A stretch of DNA of 16,750 bases. Source: JAZDKP01 sp043802925 (GTDB taxonomy: Bacteria > Fibrobacterota > OXYB2-FULL-49-7 > JAEUSG01). How positions within the stretch are numbered: the stretch's first letter is position 1; the number at the start of each line of letters is the position of its first letter. Of this stretch, positions 7,317 through 14,837 are shown in pieces. Where the stretch lies: contig JAZDKP010000288.1 in the NCBI GenBank assembly GCA_043802925.1, positions 1 to 16,750 of the forward strand, given 5' to 3'. Below the pieces are notes generated by a model. It ran no database searches, was not told the DNA's origin, and saw nothing but the letters and a program-made list of their open reading frames with translations. The translations under genes and the position numbers were made by a program.

Positions 7317-8606
7317 TTATATGTTGGGCCCGGTGAGGGACCGTATTTGTGCGATGTTTCCGGAGAGCGCCTGCAGAAAACGGGCCGCGACTGCCCCGTC
7401 CACGGCCTGGTGGTCCGCGGTGAGTGAAAAGCCGATTGTGTCAATGAAGGTGACCTGTCCGTCCTTGCGCACCGGTTCGGGTGTGATGGCGCAGACGCCC
7501 AGGAGGGCCACCTGCGGCGCGTTTAGCACAGGGGTAAAGGAGGTGACACCGTAGGCGCCGAGGTTGGACACGGTAAAGGTGCCGCCGGTCATTTCATCCG
7601 GAGTGAGTCCGCCCTTTTGCGCCTTTTCCGCAAGCCGGCGTGTCTCTTTTGCCTGTTCTGTCAATGATAGCGTCTGACATTTCTTTATGACCGGAACCAG
7701 GAGCCCTTTGGGCGTGTCGCAGGCAAAGCCGAGGTGAATGTCGTCATACAGGTAGAGCGTATTGTCGATGAGCTCTGCGTTGAGTTCCGGAAAACCTTTC
7801 AGTGTGGCTGCTGTGGCGAAAATGACGAGGTCATTGATGGTGATTTCCAATGCGCGCGCTTTCAGTTCCTTGCGGAGAGCGACAAGGGTGGTGGCGTCTG
7901 CGCGGGCGCTTACGGTATACTGGGCGGTCGAAAGAAGCGATGCGCGCATGCGGGAGGCAATGGTTGCGCGGATGCCGGAAAGCTGCTTTCCGGGTTTCCG
8001 CAGATTTTCTGCGAGGATGAGGCCTGCCGGACCGCTGCCCGTTTCGGGCGCGCGGAACCCTTGGGCCATGAAATCCGCGGCCAGGGGAGAGACGCGTGAT
8101 GCGGCTTCGTAAGCACGCTTGACATCCCGTTCGATGATACGGCCCGAAGCGCCGGACCCCTGCACCCGGTCGAGTGGTACTGCGTGTTTTTTCAGGTAGC
8201 GCAGGGCGCGGGGCGAGAGCGAGATGCCGGAACCACCTGCCGGAGCTTCGGCAGACCGTGATTCAGCGTTCCCTGCTTTGGAGACGGCCTTTTCAATATT
8301 GGCAGGAGTCTCTTTCTTCGATGCCGTCTTTTTCCCGGGCACAGGCCGGAAAGAATCCACGGCTTCGCCGGGCGCGCCGATGACGCCGATGGCCGTAAGC
8401 ACGGGCACAAGCTCGCCTTCCTTGAAGAAGGTTTCGAGCAGGGTGCCTGCGGCCGGGGATTCGAGTTCGAATGTGGCCTTGTCTGTCTCTATCTCCGCGA
8501 GGACCTCTCCGGACTGCACGGTCTCGCCCTTTTTCTTTTTCCAGGCCACGAGGAGGCATTCTTCGACCGTGTTGCCCTGTTGCGGCATGAGGATGGGAGC
8601 GGCCAT
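7317..8606 (-). CDS. Dihydrolipoamide acyltransferase (E2) of the 2-oxoacid dehydrogenase complex
   Basis: This 429-residue core protein receives the acyl group on lipoate and transfers it to CoA. It has one lipoyl domain (about 1-80) with the lipoylated lysine K43 in EIETDKATFELESP, then a flexible Ala/Lys/Glu-rich linker. The peripheral-subunit-binding domain (about 129-166) contains LSPRALRYLKKHAV and GSGASGRIIERDV. The catalytic domain (about 208-429) has HQAVDG as its active-site motif (H399, D403). The length fits single-lipoyl E2 proteins of acetoin, branched-chain or pyruvate complexes. It lies 17 bases after the zinc dehydrogenase gene and is preceded by AAGGA. The substrate class cannot be read from sequence. 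Confidence 0.93.
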   Translation of the reverse strand: MAAPILMPQQGNTVEECLLVAWKKKKGETVQSGEVLAEIETDKATFELESPAAGTLLETFFKEGELVPVLTAIGVIGAPGEAVDSFRPVPGKKTASKKETPANIEKAVSKAGNAESRSAEAPAGGSGISLSPRALRYLKKHAVPLDRVQGSGASGRIIERDVKRAYEAASRVSPLAADFMAQGFRAPETGSGPAGLILAENLRKPGKQLSGIRATIASRMRASLLSTAQYTVSARADATTLVALRKELKARALEITINDLVIFATAATLKGFPELNAELIDNTLYLYDDIHLGFACDTPKGLLVPVIKKCQTLSLTEQAKETRRLAEKAQKGGLTPDEMTGGTFTVSNLGAYGVTSFTPVLNAPQVALLGVCAITPEPVRKDGQVTFIDTIGFSLTADHQAVDGAVAARFLQALSGNIAQIRSLTGPNI

Positions 8607-8623
8607 AAAGTGGTGTTCCTTTT

Positions 8624-9883
8624 TTATGCCTTGAAGTTTTCCAGGAGAAAGCGTTCGGCCTCCAGGGACCAGAGACCGTTGTGTTGGTCCGTGATATCGG
8701 CCAGTTCCGCGAACCGGGGATCGTCCTTCCCCTTTTCCCTGAATTCCCCGATGGCCGTGAGCGCCATGCGGATATGGGTATAAATTAACTTTTTACCACC
8801 CGGGATTTCAGGTAAATGGAGCGTGGTCGGGATGACGGAATCAAGGCCGCCCACATGGGTGATCATCACGGCCGGGTCGATTTTCCCGGCGGACATGAGC
8901 GCGAGCGCCTCGACCATATCGTCGGTGTTGCCGCCGCTGGTGCCCACGATGTGCGTGGCTGCGTAGTGGACATTATAGAAATTGAACGGGGCTGTAAAAC
9001 CGGCCTTGGAGGGGCCGGCAAAGAAGTTGAGGCACCCGTCGTGCGCCAGCAGCCGATCCGCGCTTTCGATGAGCGCAGTCACAGGGGCGAATACGAAGAG
9101 GTCGTCAAAACCCTTTCCGCCCGTAAGTTCCCGCAGGTAGTCTTCACCCGTGCCGGTCTTTGCGGTATTGACATACACCAGCCGCACGCCCTGTGCCCCC
9201 GCCATTTCCTCTGGAAAGAGGGCGCGCGCCCGGTCGAGCCGCGCATCGTCAATTTCGGTGATCACAAGCAGGCCGGGCTTGCGGTCGCAATGCAGGGCGT
9301 AGTCAATGGCACCCAGCCCCATGGGGCCCGCGCCAGCCAGGATGGCCGTGCAGCCGCGTTCTCGGATGCCCATATCGTGCACATAGGAACCGGGCCGTGT
9401 GTGGTAGTTGGCGTGGAAGGCGCCCACGATGCAGGACATGGGTTCGGACAATGATGCCGGGAAAAAGCCTTGGCCCGAGTAAGGGAGGAGGCAATTCATT
9501 TCCATGACCTCGGCCGGGATGATGACATACGTGGCGTCACCGCCGATATGACGGTACGAATAGCCCGGCGCGTCGAGCGATCCCTTGTAGTTGAGCGCGG
9601 GCTGGATGGAGAATTTGTCGCCCTTCTTGAATTTGTGGGCCCACTTTTTCCCCACATCAATAATATCACCCGCAAATTCGTGGCCGATGATGACCGGGTT
9701 TTTATCAATGTCCTTTGGCACCCGTTTGTGGTCCGCGCCCTGCACCGCGGCCTTGTACGACGACATACAGAGACTGTCCGAAACCACCCGCGCCAGTATT
9801 TCGTCCTCTTTGATGGCGGGAAGGTCGAAGGTTTCGAGCCGGAGGTCCTTTTTCCCGTAAAGCCGGACAGCCGTTGTTTTCAT
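8624..9883 (-). CDS. Zinc-dependent sugar-phosphate dehydrogenase of the SorE/YggP family
   Basis: A 419-residue medium-chain dehydrogenase. It closely follows the pattern I recall for E. coli YggP and L-sorbose-1-phosphate reductase SorE: N-terminal YGKKDLRLETF, catalytic zinc ligands Cys39 (DSLCMSS), GHE at 67-69 and Glu147, the dinucleotide motif AGAGPMGLG (183-191), then DGCLNFFAGP, FNFYNVHYAATHIVGTSGG and PEIPGGKKLIY. The cysteine-rich structural zinc loop of many alcohol dehydrogenases is missing, as in that family. SorE interconverts L-sorbose-1-phosphate and D-glucitol-6-phosphate. Here the natural substrate is probably a related ketose or polyol phosphate, consistent with the SrlD-like partner earlier in the operon. 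Its ATG overlaps the PHP gene stop (ATGA), indicating coupled translation. Confidence 0.85.
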   Translation of the reverse strand: MKTTAVRLYGKKDLRLETFDLPAIKEDEILARVVSDSLCMSSYKAAVQGADHKRVPKDIDKNPVIIGHEFAGDIIDVGKKWAHKFKKGDKFSIQPALNYKGSLDAPGYSYRHIGGDATYVIIPAEVMEMNCLLPYSGQGFFPASLSEPMSCIVGAFHANYHTRPGSYVHDMGIRERGCTAILAGAGPMGLGAIDYALHCDRKPGLLVITEIDDARLDRARALFPEEMAGAQGVRLVYVNTAKTGTGEDYLRELTGGKGFDDLFVFAPVTALIESADRLLAHDGCLNFFAGPSKAGFTAPFNFYNVHYAATHIVGTSGGNTDDMVEALALMSAGKIDPAVMITHVGGLDSVIPTTLHLPEIPGGKKLIYTHIRMALTAIGEFREKGKDDPRFAELADITDQHNGLWSLEAERFLLENFKA

Positions 9884-11172
9884 GCTGATGCTCCTTTGGC
9901 CCTTGCCGATAGGCCGGTTTCGCGGAAATGGCGGACGCGTTCCTGCAGCGACGGAAATCTCTTTACCGTTTCGGCCGAGAAAAAACCGGCGGAGCTATCG
10001 GTGGTTGCCGCGCGCTCGTGGCCGATGAGCGCCCAGGTCATGTCCGCGAGATGGCGGAACTCGGGCCGCTGCAGGGCTTCGCAGATAAAGGACTGGCGCG
10101 GCGAATTGATGTCCTCGCCCGAGATTTCGAGCAGGTTGTTCTTTTTGCAGAGGGCCTGAATGCGAAGCAGCTGGGGCAGGGTGTTGCGCGACGGCATATA
10201 GGTCACGGCCCTGAAACCGAGTGCAGTGATCTCCTCGAACAGGAGGTCCAGGAACTCGTCTTCGAACCTCTGCGCCTTTTTGTCACCGGTCGGGGATTCG
10301 GCCACGTCGCCGAGATATGCGTAGGCAAGGATGGCGCCGCACTTTTCCGCGAACAAACCCATGACGCGGATATCCGGGCATTCGTCCGTCGCGTCAATGT
10401 AGAACGCGGGGGTGAATTCGCTCTTGAGCGCTCCGAGCAAATCGTATTCAAGGAAGGGATTCGCAGTGTCACACAGATAATCGCGTATCCGGTCGGAGAG
10501 CTTCACTTTCAGTTCCTGTTCCACGAACGCGACCAGGGGCTCGCCCTTTCCGGCTGCACGGACAATGGCCTTGACCGCGGCAAAGAGCAGGTGGCGTTCG
10601 GTCACGGTGCCGCCGTCATGGCACGCGGAAAGGGGGCGCACCTCTTTATCGTAATCCACCGAAAGGCCCGCTCCTTGAAAGCGTGTGTTCAGCCGCACTG
10701 TCATGGCGCGGTTGCGGACCTCGCGCTTTGCGATGAGCGGTGTGAAAAAGTCGAGGACTGTGTTAATATGCGTGTGCGGGATTCCGTGGAGCGCGATATA
10801 GGCGCAGGAGCGCTGGTCCGGGTGGTTGATAAAGCGGCCGGCGAGTTTTGTTTTAGAGCAGTCGACGCGGCATTCTACGCCGAGGGTGACCGGAAGGTCC
10901 AGGATGGCCCCGGCCTCAATGAACTCCCTTGCCCCTGCGATGGAATCGTGGTCCATGATGCCTGCGGAGAGAAGTCCCGCTGCGTGCGCTTTATATACAG
11001 CGAGCGTGGGGGAGTAGGGGGAGAACGAATAGGTGGTGTGGATATGGTTGTTGACATAACCGGACGGGCCCACGGTTCGCGTGACCTCTCTGGCACTGGC
11101 AAGCGCGCGAAGCGCGTCGAGCCGGTCCTTCGCTTTGAAAACGTTCAATGCCTGTTCAGCGGTGTGTTTCAT
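9880..11172 (-). CDS. PHP-domain metal-dependent hydrolase (probable phosphoesterase)
   Basis: A 430-residue protein. The PHP (polymerase and histidinol phosphatase) metal-site motifs are visible in order: H-I-H at 43-45 followed by TTYSFSPYSP, DHD at 74-76, GVE ending at E100, H129 in ALHGIPH, and ISGEDIN at 350-356 as the likely equivalent of the usual C-terminal D-x-H motif. Free-standing PHP proteins are mostly phosphatases or phosphodiesterases of small metabolites. A large segment (about 140-340) separates the early and late motifs, so this is not a simple histidinol phosphatase or an RNA-acting TrpH. The start is at 11172, eight bases after the aldolase stop; the frame upstream of it lies inside the previous gene. 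The operon position suggests a sugar-phosphate or intermediate phosphatase role, but the substrate is unknown. Confidence 0.8.
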   Translation of the reverse strand: MKHTAEQALNVFKAKDRLDALRALASAREVTRTVGPSGYVNNHIHTTYSFSPYSPTLAVYKAHAAGLLSAGIMDHDSIAGAREFIEAGAILDLPVTLGVECRVDCSKTKLAGRFINHPDQRSCAYIALHGIPHTHINTVLDFFTPLIAKREVRNRAMTVRLNTRFQGAGLSVDYDKEVRPLSACHDGGTVTERHLLFAAVKAIVRAAGKGEPLVAFVEQELKVKLSDRIRDYLCDTANPFLEYDLLGALKSEFTPAFYIDATDECPDIRVMGLFAEKCGAILAYAYLGDVAESPTGDKKAQRFEDEFLDLLFEEITALGFRAVTYMPSRNTLPQLLRIQALCKKNNLLEISGEDINSPRQSFICEALQRPEFRHLADMTWALIGHERAATTDSSAGFFSAETVKRFPSLQERVRHFRETGLSARAKGASA

Positions 11173-11179
11173 GATAGGC

Positions 11180-13183
11180 TTACTTGAGCATGTTCTGGCC
11201 GCCGGTGACAGGCAGGGCCTGGCCGGTCTCGTATTCCTGCGCAATGAGGTAGAGCATGGCCCGTGCCGCGTCCGCGACCGTGCAGCCCCGCTTCATTGGA
11301 ACCTTGGACTCGTAAAATGAACGGACGTCGGCAATGGTCCGCGCGCCCGGCACCTTTTTAGCGCGGAGGTACTGGGCAAAGAGGCCGTTGACAGGGTCGG
11401 ACCAGAGCGGTCCGTCAAAGAGGTTGCCCGGGCAGAGGGCGTTGACCTTGATATTGTCATCCACCAGCTCCAGGGCAAAGCTCTGCGTGAGCCCGATGCC
11501 TCCGAACTTGCCTCCCGCATAGGCGGAGTTGTTCTTGCTGCCCGAGAGGCCGGACTTGGAGTTGATCTGGATGATATCCATATACCGGTCCTGCGCAAAG
11601 CGGTGCTGGAGTTTCATCACCGCTGATGCGTATTTGGCGCACAGGAAGAACCCGAGGTAATTCACCCGCGTCACTTTTTCAAAGTCCGCGGTAGAAAGTT
11701 CATTAAGGCTGCCCGCCTTGAGCACGCCCGCGTTGCTGACAAAGATGTCGAGGCCGCCATAGGCGAGCACGGTCTCACGTATCATGTTCTTTACGCTTGC
11801 TTCGTCCGCCACATTCGCTGCCAGCGCGTACGCACGGCCTTTGCCATAGGCGTTGCAGAGCGTTTCCGCGCTTTTTTGTGCGAGGGCCTCATTCATGTCC
11901 GCGATGACTGTTTCAGCCCCTTCGTGGACGAGTGCCTCGGCCAACCCCTGACCAAAGCCCTGCGCGCCACCGGTCACCACGGCCACCTTTCCGCGGAGCG
12001 AAGTCCCGGCTTTGCCGGCCGCGGCCATGCCACGGCGGTAGCGTTCCGCCTCCCAGCCGCAGATAAAGGCGATATTCGCCGGACGCATGAAGCGGGAACC
12101 GCCGAAGGCGCGGGCAAAGAGCGCGATGGAGACGGTATCGCGGAACAGGGCGAGGACCGTGTCCGCGGCGTTGCGGGTTTTACCGATGGCGAATATGCCG
12201 AGGTCCTGCACCGCGACAACGGCCGGGGAAACCTTGTGCTTTTTCCGGAATGCGGCGATAGCGGTCGCGAGCGCCGCATACTGGGCCTCGATGTCCTTTT
12301 TTTTCGGCACAAAGAGCGGGGCGCTCTGGCAATAGACGCTATGATCCGGCGTGAACACGGAACTTACGGGACGGAAGGCCTTTGATGATTTAAGATATTG
12401 CATGGTTTCTTGTGGCGCGTCATAAACCACGGTGGGCCATTCATCGCCTTCGGCGAGCATGGCGCGGAGGGCCGGGGCGATGGCAGCGGCCCGGTCCCTG
12501 TCGGTGACGGCCGGTGTGAAGTCGGGCATCCGCCGCCGCATGCGGGCGCGAAGCTGTGCCAGAAGGCCGTTGAGCGCGGACGTGAGCGATGCGGGCGTGG
12601 GCGCGGCAATGATAAGGCCATGGTTGTCGAGAAAAATGATAAGCGGCCGGTCCGCGCGCACCTTGCCATGTTTTAAAACCGCCTCCCGGACCCTGAGCGC
12701 GAGTGTGTATCCGGGATTGGTGTAGGGGACCCAGAGCATGGTCCGGCTGAAAAGCCGGTTGAACGCCGCAAAACCGTTTTTGGAGCAGGTGAGGCCGTTG
12801 ACCAGCGTGGGGTGGATGTGGGCCACGAACTTCTGCGGAAGAAGGGCATGGAGCAGCGCCTCCACACTGGGCCGTAGGTTTTCCTCACCCGCAACGCGCG
12901 CTTCAAGGAGAAGCCGGCTGACGTGGCTTTCGCGCTCGTGCGAACGGCCCGGGAGCGCTGTTTCGAATATCGCGAGGATTTTCCGGAGCTCCATTTTGAC
13001 GAACGCGGGACAGGCGAGCGGGGTCCCGGAGGCTTTGACGTGGAGAAAATCCCCCTCTTTGGCGGAGGTGTTGCCGCCGCCGGCAATGACGAGGGAGGGG
13101 TCTTTTCCGAATTCCTGCGAGAGTTTGAGGAGACCGGCCTGGGCCGGGGAAAGGAACCCTTGCGGCCTGTTTAATATTTTCAT
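11180..13183 (-). CDS. Fused class II aldolase / short-chain dehydrogenase (SrlD-like)
   Basis: A 667-residue bifunctional enzyme. The N-terminal class II aldolase/adducin domain (about 10-215) shows GGGNTSAK (35-42), KASG (50-53), E108 in PSVEALLHAL, the zinc ligands H122 and H124 (AHIHP), and a third His in DNHG (H188). A middle region (about 270-390) carries TPDHSVYC and GKTRNAADTVLALFRD. The C-terminal Rossmann dehydrogenase (about 397-667) has TGGAQGFG (404-411), NAG (484-486), S542, Y555 and K559. The stretch from QINSKSG to VPMKRGC and the end TGGQNML strongly resemble sorbitol-6-phosphate 2-dehydrogenase SrlD. The overall architecture recalls RhaEW/YuxG (rhamnulose-1-phosphate aldolase plus lactaldehyde dehydrogenase), which is the main alternative. 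It is the first gene of the operon; its ATG lies inside the operator palindrome and has no ribosome site. Confidence 0.88.
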   Translation of the reverse strand: MKILNRPQGFLSPAQAGLLKLSQEFGKDPSLVIAGGGNTSAKEGDFLHVKASGTPLACPAFVKMELRKILAIFETALPGRSHERESHVSRLLLEARVAGEENLRPSVEALLHALLPQKFVAHIHPTLVNGLTCSKNGFAAFNRLFSRTMLWVPYTNPGYTLALRVREAVLKHGKVRADRPLIIFLDNHGLIIAAPTPASLTSALNGLLAQLRARMRRRMPDFTPAVTDRDRAAAIAPALRAMLAEGDEWPTVVYDAPQETMQYLKSSKAFRPVSSVFTPDHSVYCQSAPLFVPKKKDIEAQYAALATAIAAFRKKHKVSPAVVAVQDLGIFAIGKTRNAADTVLALFRDTVSIALFARAFGGSRFMRPANIAFICGWEAERYRRGMAAAGKAGTSLRGKVAVVTGGAQGFGQGLAEALVHEGAETVIADMNEALAQKSAETLCNAYGKGRAYALAANVADEASVKNMIRETVLAYGGLDIFVSNAGVLKAGSLNELSTADFEKVTRVNYLGFFLCAKYASAVMKLQHRFAQDRYMDIIQINSKSGLSGSKNNSAYAGGKFGGIGLTQSFALELVDDNIKVNALCPGNLFDGPLWSDPVNGLFAQYLRAKKVPGARTIADVRSFYESKVPMKRGCTVADAARAMLYLIAQEYETGQALPVTGGQNMLK

Positions 13184-13194
13184 AATGAAAATAT
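13174..13194. promoter_or_regulatory. Perfect palindromic operator at the operon start
   Basis: Arms ATATTTTCAT (13174-13183) and ATGAAAATAT (13185-13194) flank one central base and are perfect inverted complements over 10 bp. The site covers the -10 box of the minus-strand promoter and the start codon of the first gene, which is ideal for repression. The site at the deoR promoter (314-334) matches it at 18 of 21 positions. The binding protein is inferred to be the DeoR-family regulator. Confidence 0.65.
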
Positions 13195-13218
13195 AAACAA
13201 ATCAGGCGGGGGTGTCAA
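13184..13218 (-). promoter_or_regulatory. Sigma-70 promoter of the six-gene catabolic operon
   Basis: On the minus strand, TTGACA (13213-13218) and TATATT (13190-13195) are separated by exactly 17 bp, close to the ideal sigma-70 promoter. Only six bases lie between the -10 box and the ATG at 13183. Transcription should therefore begin at or next to the A of the start codon and give a leaderless message. No Shine-Dalgarno sequence is present. Confidence 0.75.
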
Positions 13219-13290
13219 TAAAAAGGTATCCGGTGGATTCTATCTGTGTTTGGATCGGAATGGCCGTCTATTTTTTAAAAATTTGTTGTG

Positions 13291-13341
13291 AAAATAAAAG
13301 ACCGTCCATTGGGATGCAAAATTTTGCATCCCAACGGATGG
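13291..13341 (-). terminator. Strong intrinsic terminator of the ADP-ribosylglycohydrolase gene
   Basis: TTGGGATGCAAAA (13309-13321) and TTTTGCATCCCAA (13322-13334) form a 26-bp perfect palindrome. Beyond one mismatch it extends with CCGTCC/GGATGG (one G-T pair) to 13302-13341. On the minus strand the hairpin follows the gene's stop by a few bases and leads into CTTTTATTTT (13300 to 13291). It separates this gene from the operon promoter just downstream. Confidence 0.8.
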
Positions 13342-13347
13342 AGGTGC

Positions 13348-14790
13348 TTATTTACAGATACACGCCTCGATACGGGCCTGGCATTTGGGGCATTTTATTA
13401 CATTGTCGCCTGCGGGAAATCCCTTCGCTTCCCCGGGGCCCAGAATGGTGAACCGGGTTTCCATCCCGCCGATGCTGATCGTCACAATGTTTCGGTCCTG
13501 AACGGGCTTGCCTGAAAACAGGAGGAAGCGCCCTTTTCCGAGCGGGGTGCAATTCCATTCCGCAGGAACGCGGAGGGTGGCGCGGTTGTCGGGTTCCGCG
13601 TTGTCAACTGTCACGCGCACCTCCCGGCCGATGCCGGGCCGGAGCACGGGTTCGCCGTTGTAGTGTAACCGGATTTCTTTGTCTCCGTTCAACTCAACCG
13701 CGGCATGGATATCCTGCGCGAGCGCTTCCTTTGCCTGTTGGTTACGGAAGAGCCGGGTCAGCAGGTCGTCCGGCAGTTCTGTTTTTGAGCCAAAGGCGAT
13801 TTCGGTCTTGGCCGCGTTGACCTTTTGCGTGAGCGCAAACGTACGCTCGGTCAGCGCCTCGACGGTGGCCGGAGTGTCGCAGGCGCCGGTGAAGGGGTGG
13901 AGCACGATACGGTTCCCCACGGGTTCCATCCACTGTTTCGGGATGCCGGCCATGCCGTCCATGATGCCGAGGAGAGAACCGAGTGTGGCCCCGGTACAGT
14001 CCGTGTCATACCCGCAGTTCACGGCTTTACAAAGACGGTCGCCGTAATCCTTGCCGTACAGCCAGCCAATGATGGTGAACCCGGTGTTGGGGATGGCGCT
14101 GCAGGGCTGGATGCCGCCAAAGCGGGACACGATGCGGTCGCGTGCCTCGCCCCAGGCCAGCCTGTTTTCATGGCACCACAGGGCCTCACGGATGGAACGG
14201 GCCACGAGGCTCGAGATTGGGAGCATGTTCAGCCCCAGCCGTATCAGCGTGAGCGGGTCCTTTATCACAAAGGCCGCGGATTCCACGGCCGCCCAGAACA
14301 TTTCCGCGACCATGCCTTCGCCGCCCGCATGGTCAACGGCCGAGTCCTTCCAGGCCATGCGCGCCGCGGCCTGCGGGTCCGCGGGGTGAAGGCAGGCCCA
14401 GATTTCGCTTCGGATGGGCGAGCCTTCCTCATCGATATAGTAGTTTTCGAAGCAGCCGGCCACTGGCGGGAGCAACCCGCGTGTATAGTTGCGCATGAAA
14501 AAACCGTACTCGTTCCAGGGATACGCCTTGGCATAGCGTTCCCAGTACTCGGCAAAAGTGCGCAGGGAGGGGTCCACTCCCTTGTCCTCGAGCATTTTCA
14601 ACCAGACCAACTGAAGGTCGAGGTCGTCGTTGGGTGCTGAGCCGTTGGGCATGGGGTCGTAAAAGGTGAGCGCATGGGTGTGCAATTTACATTCCCACTT
14701 GGCCCCCAGCGTGCCGCCGATGTTTTTTCCGTACCAGCAGGCCCGAATCTTGTCTTTCACTTCGTCCGCGTTGAGGAGAATCTTCTGCAT
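13348..14790 (-). CDS. ADP-ribosylglycohydrolase-family protein with beta and zinc-ribbon C-terminal parts
   Basis: A 480-residue protein. The all-helical ADP-ribosylglycohydrolase fold covers about residues 10-320. It has GKNIGGTLGAKWE (21-33), the first metal motif NDD at 54-56, and the second metal motif DTDCTG at 262-267 followed by ATLGSLLG. Classical members remove ADP-ribose from proteins or from dinitrogenase reductase, but many large bacterial members lie in carbohydrate loci and have no known substrate. After the fold comes a beta-rich part (about 370-460) and a four-cysteine tail, CPKC and CIC (C467, C470, C477, C479), probably binding zinc. The start is supported by GGAAAGGGG just upstream. 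It is divergent from the AraC-like gene and likely controlled by it. Confidence 0.85.
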   Translation of the reverse strand: MQKILLNADEVKDKIRACWYGKNIGGTLGAKWECKLHTHALTFYDPMPNGSAPNDDLDLQLVWLKMLEDKGVDPSLRTFAEYWERYAKAYPWNEYGFFMRNYTRGLLPPVAGCFENYYIDEEGSPIRSEIWACLHPADPQAAARMAWKDSAVDHAGGEGMVAEMFWAAVESAAFVIKDPLTLIRLGLNMLPISSLVARSIREALWCHENRLAWGEARDRIVSRFGGIQPCSAIPNTGFTIIGWLYGKDYGDRLCKAVNCGYDTDCTGATLGSLLGIMDGMAGIPKQWMEPVGNRIVLHPFTGACDTPATVEALTERTFALTQKVNAAKTEIAFGSKTELPDDLLTRLFRNQQAKEALAQDIHAAVELNGDKEIRLHYNGEPVLRPGIGREVRVTVDNAEPDNRATLRVPAEWNCTPLGKGRFLLFSGKPVQDRNIVTISIGGMETRFTILGPGEAKGFPAGDNVIKCPKCQARIEACICK

Positions 14791-14837
14791 GGAGGCCCCT
14801 TTCCTTTTATGTTATCAGATAATCCAGATATGTCATG

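Noticed and set aside
7307..7444. Upstream extension of the E3 gene by 46 codons
   Set aside because: It overlaps the E2 coding end, is not protein-like, and the ATG at 7306 has a strong ribosome site and the correct family N-terminus.
9928..11187. Long plus-strand open frame of 419 codons
   Set aside because: Antisense shadow of the PHP-domain gene, whose motifs are all intact on the minus strand.
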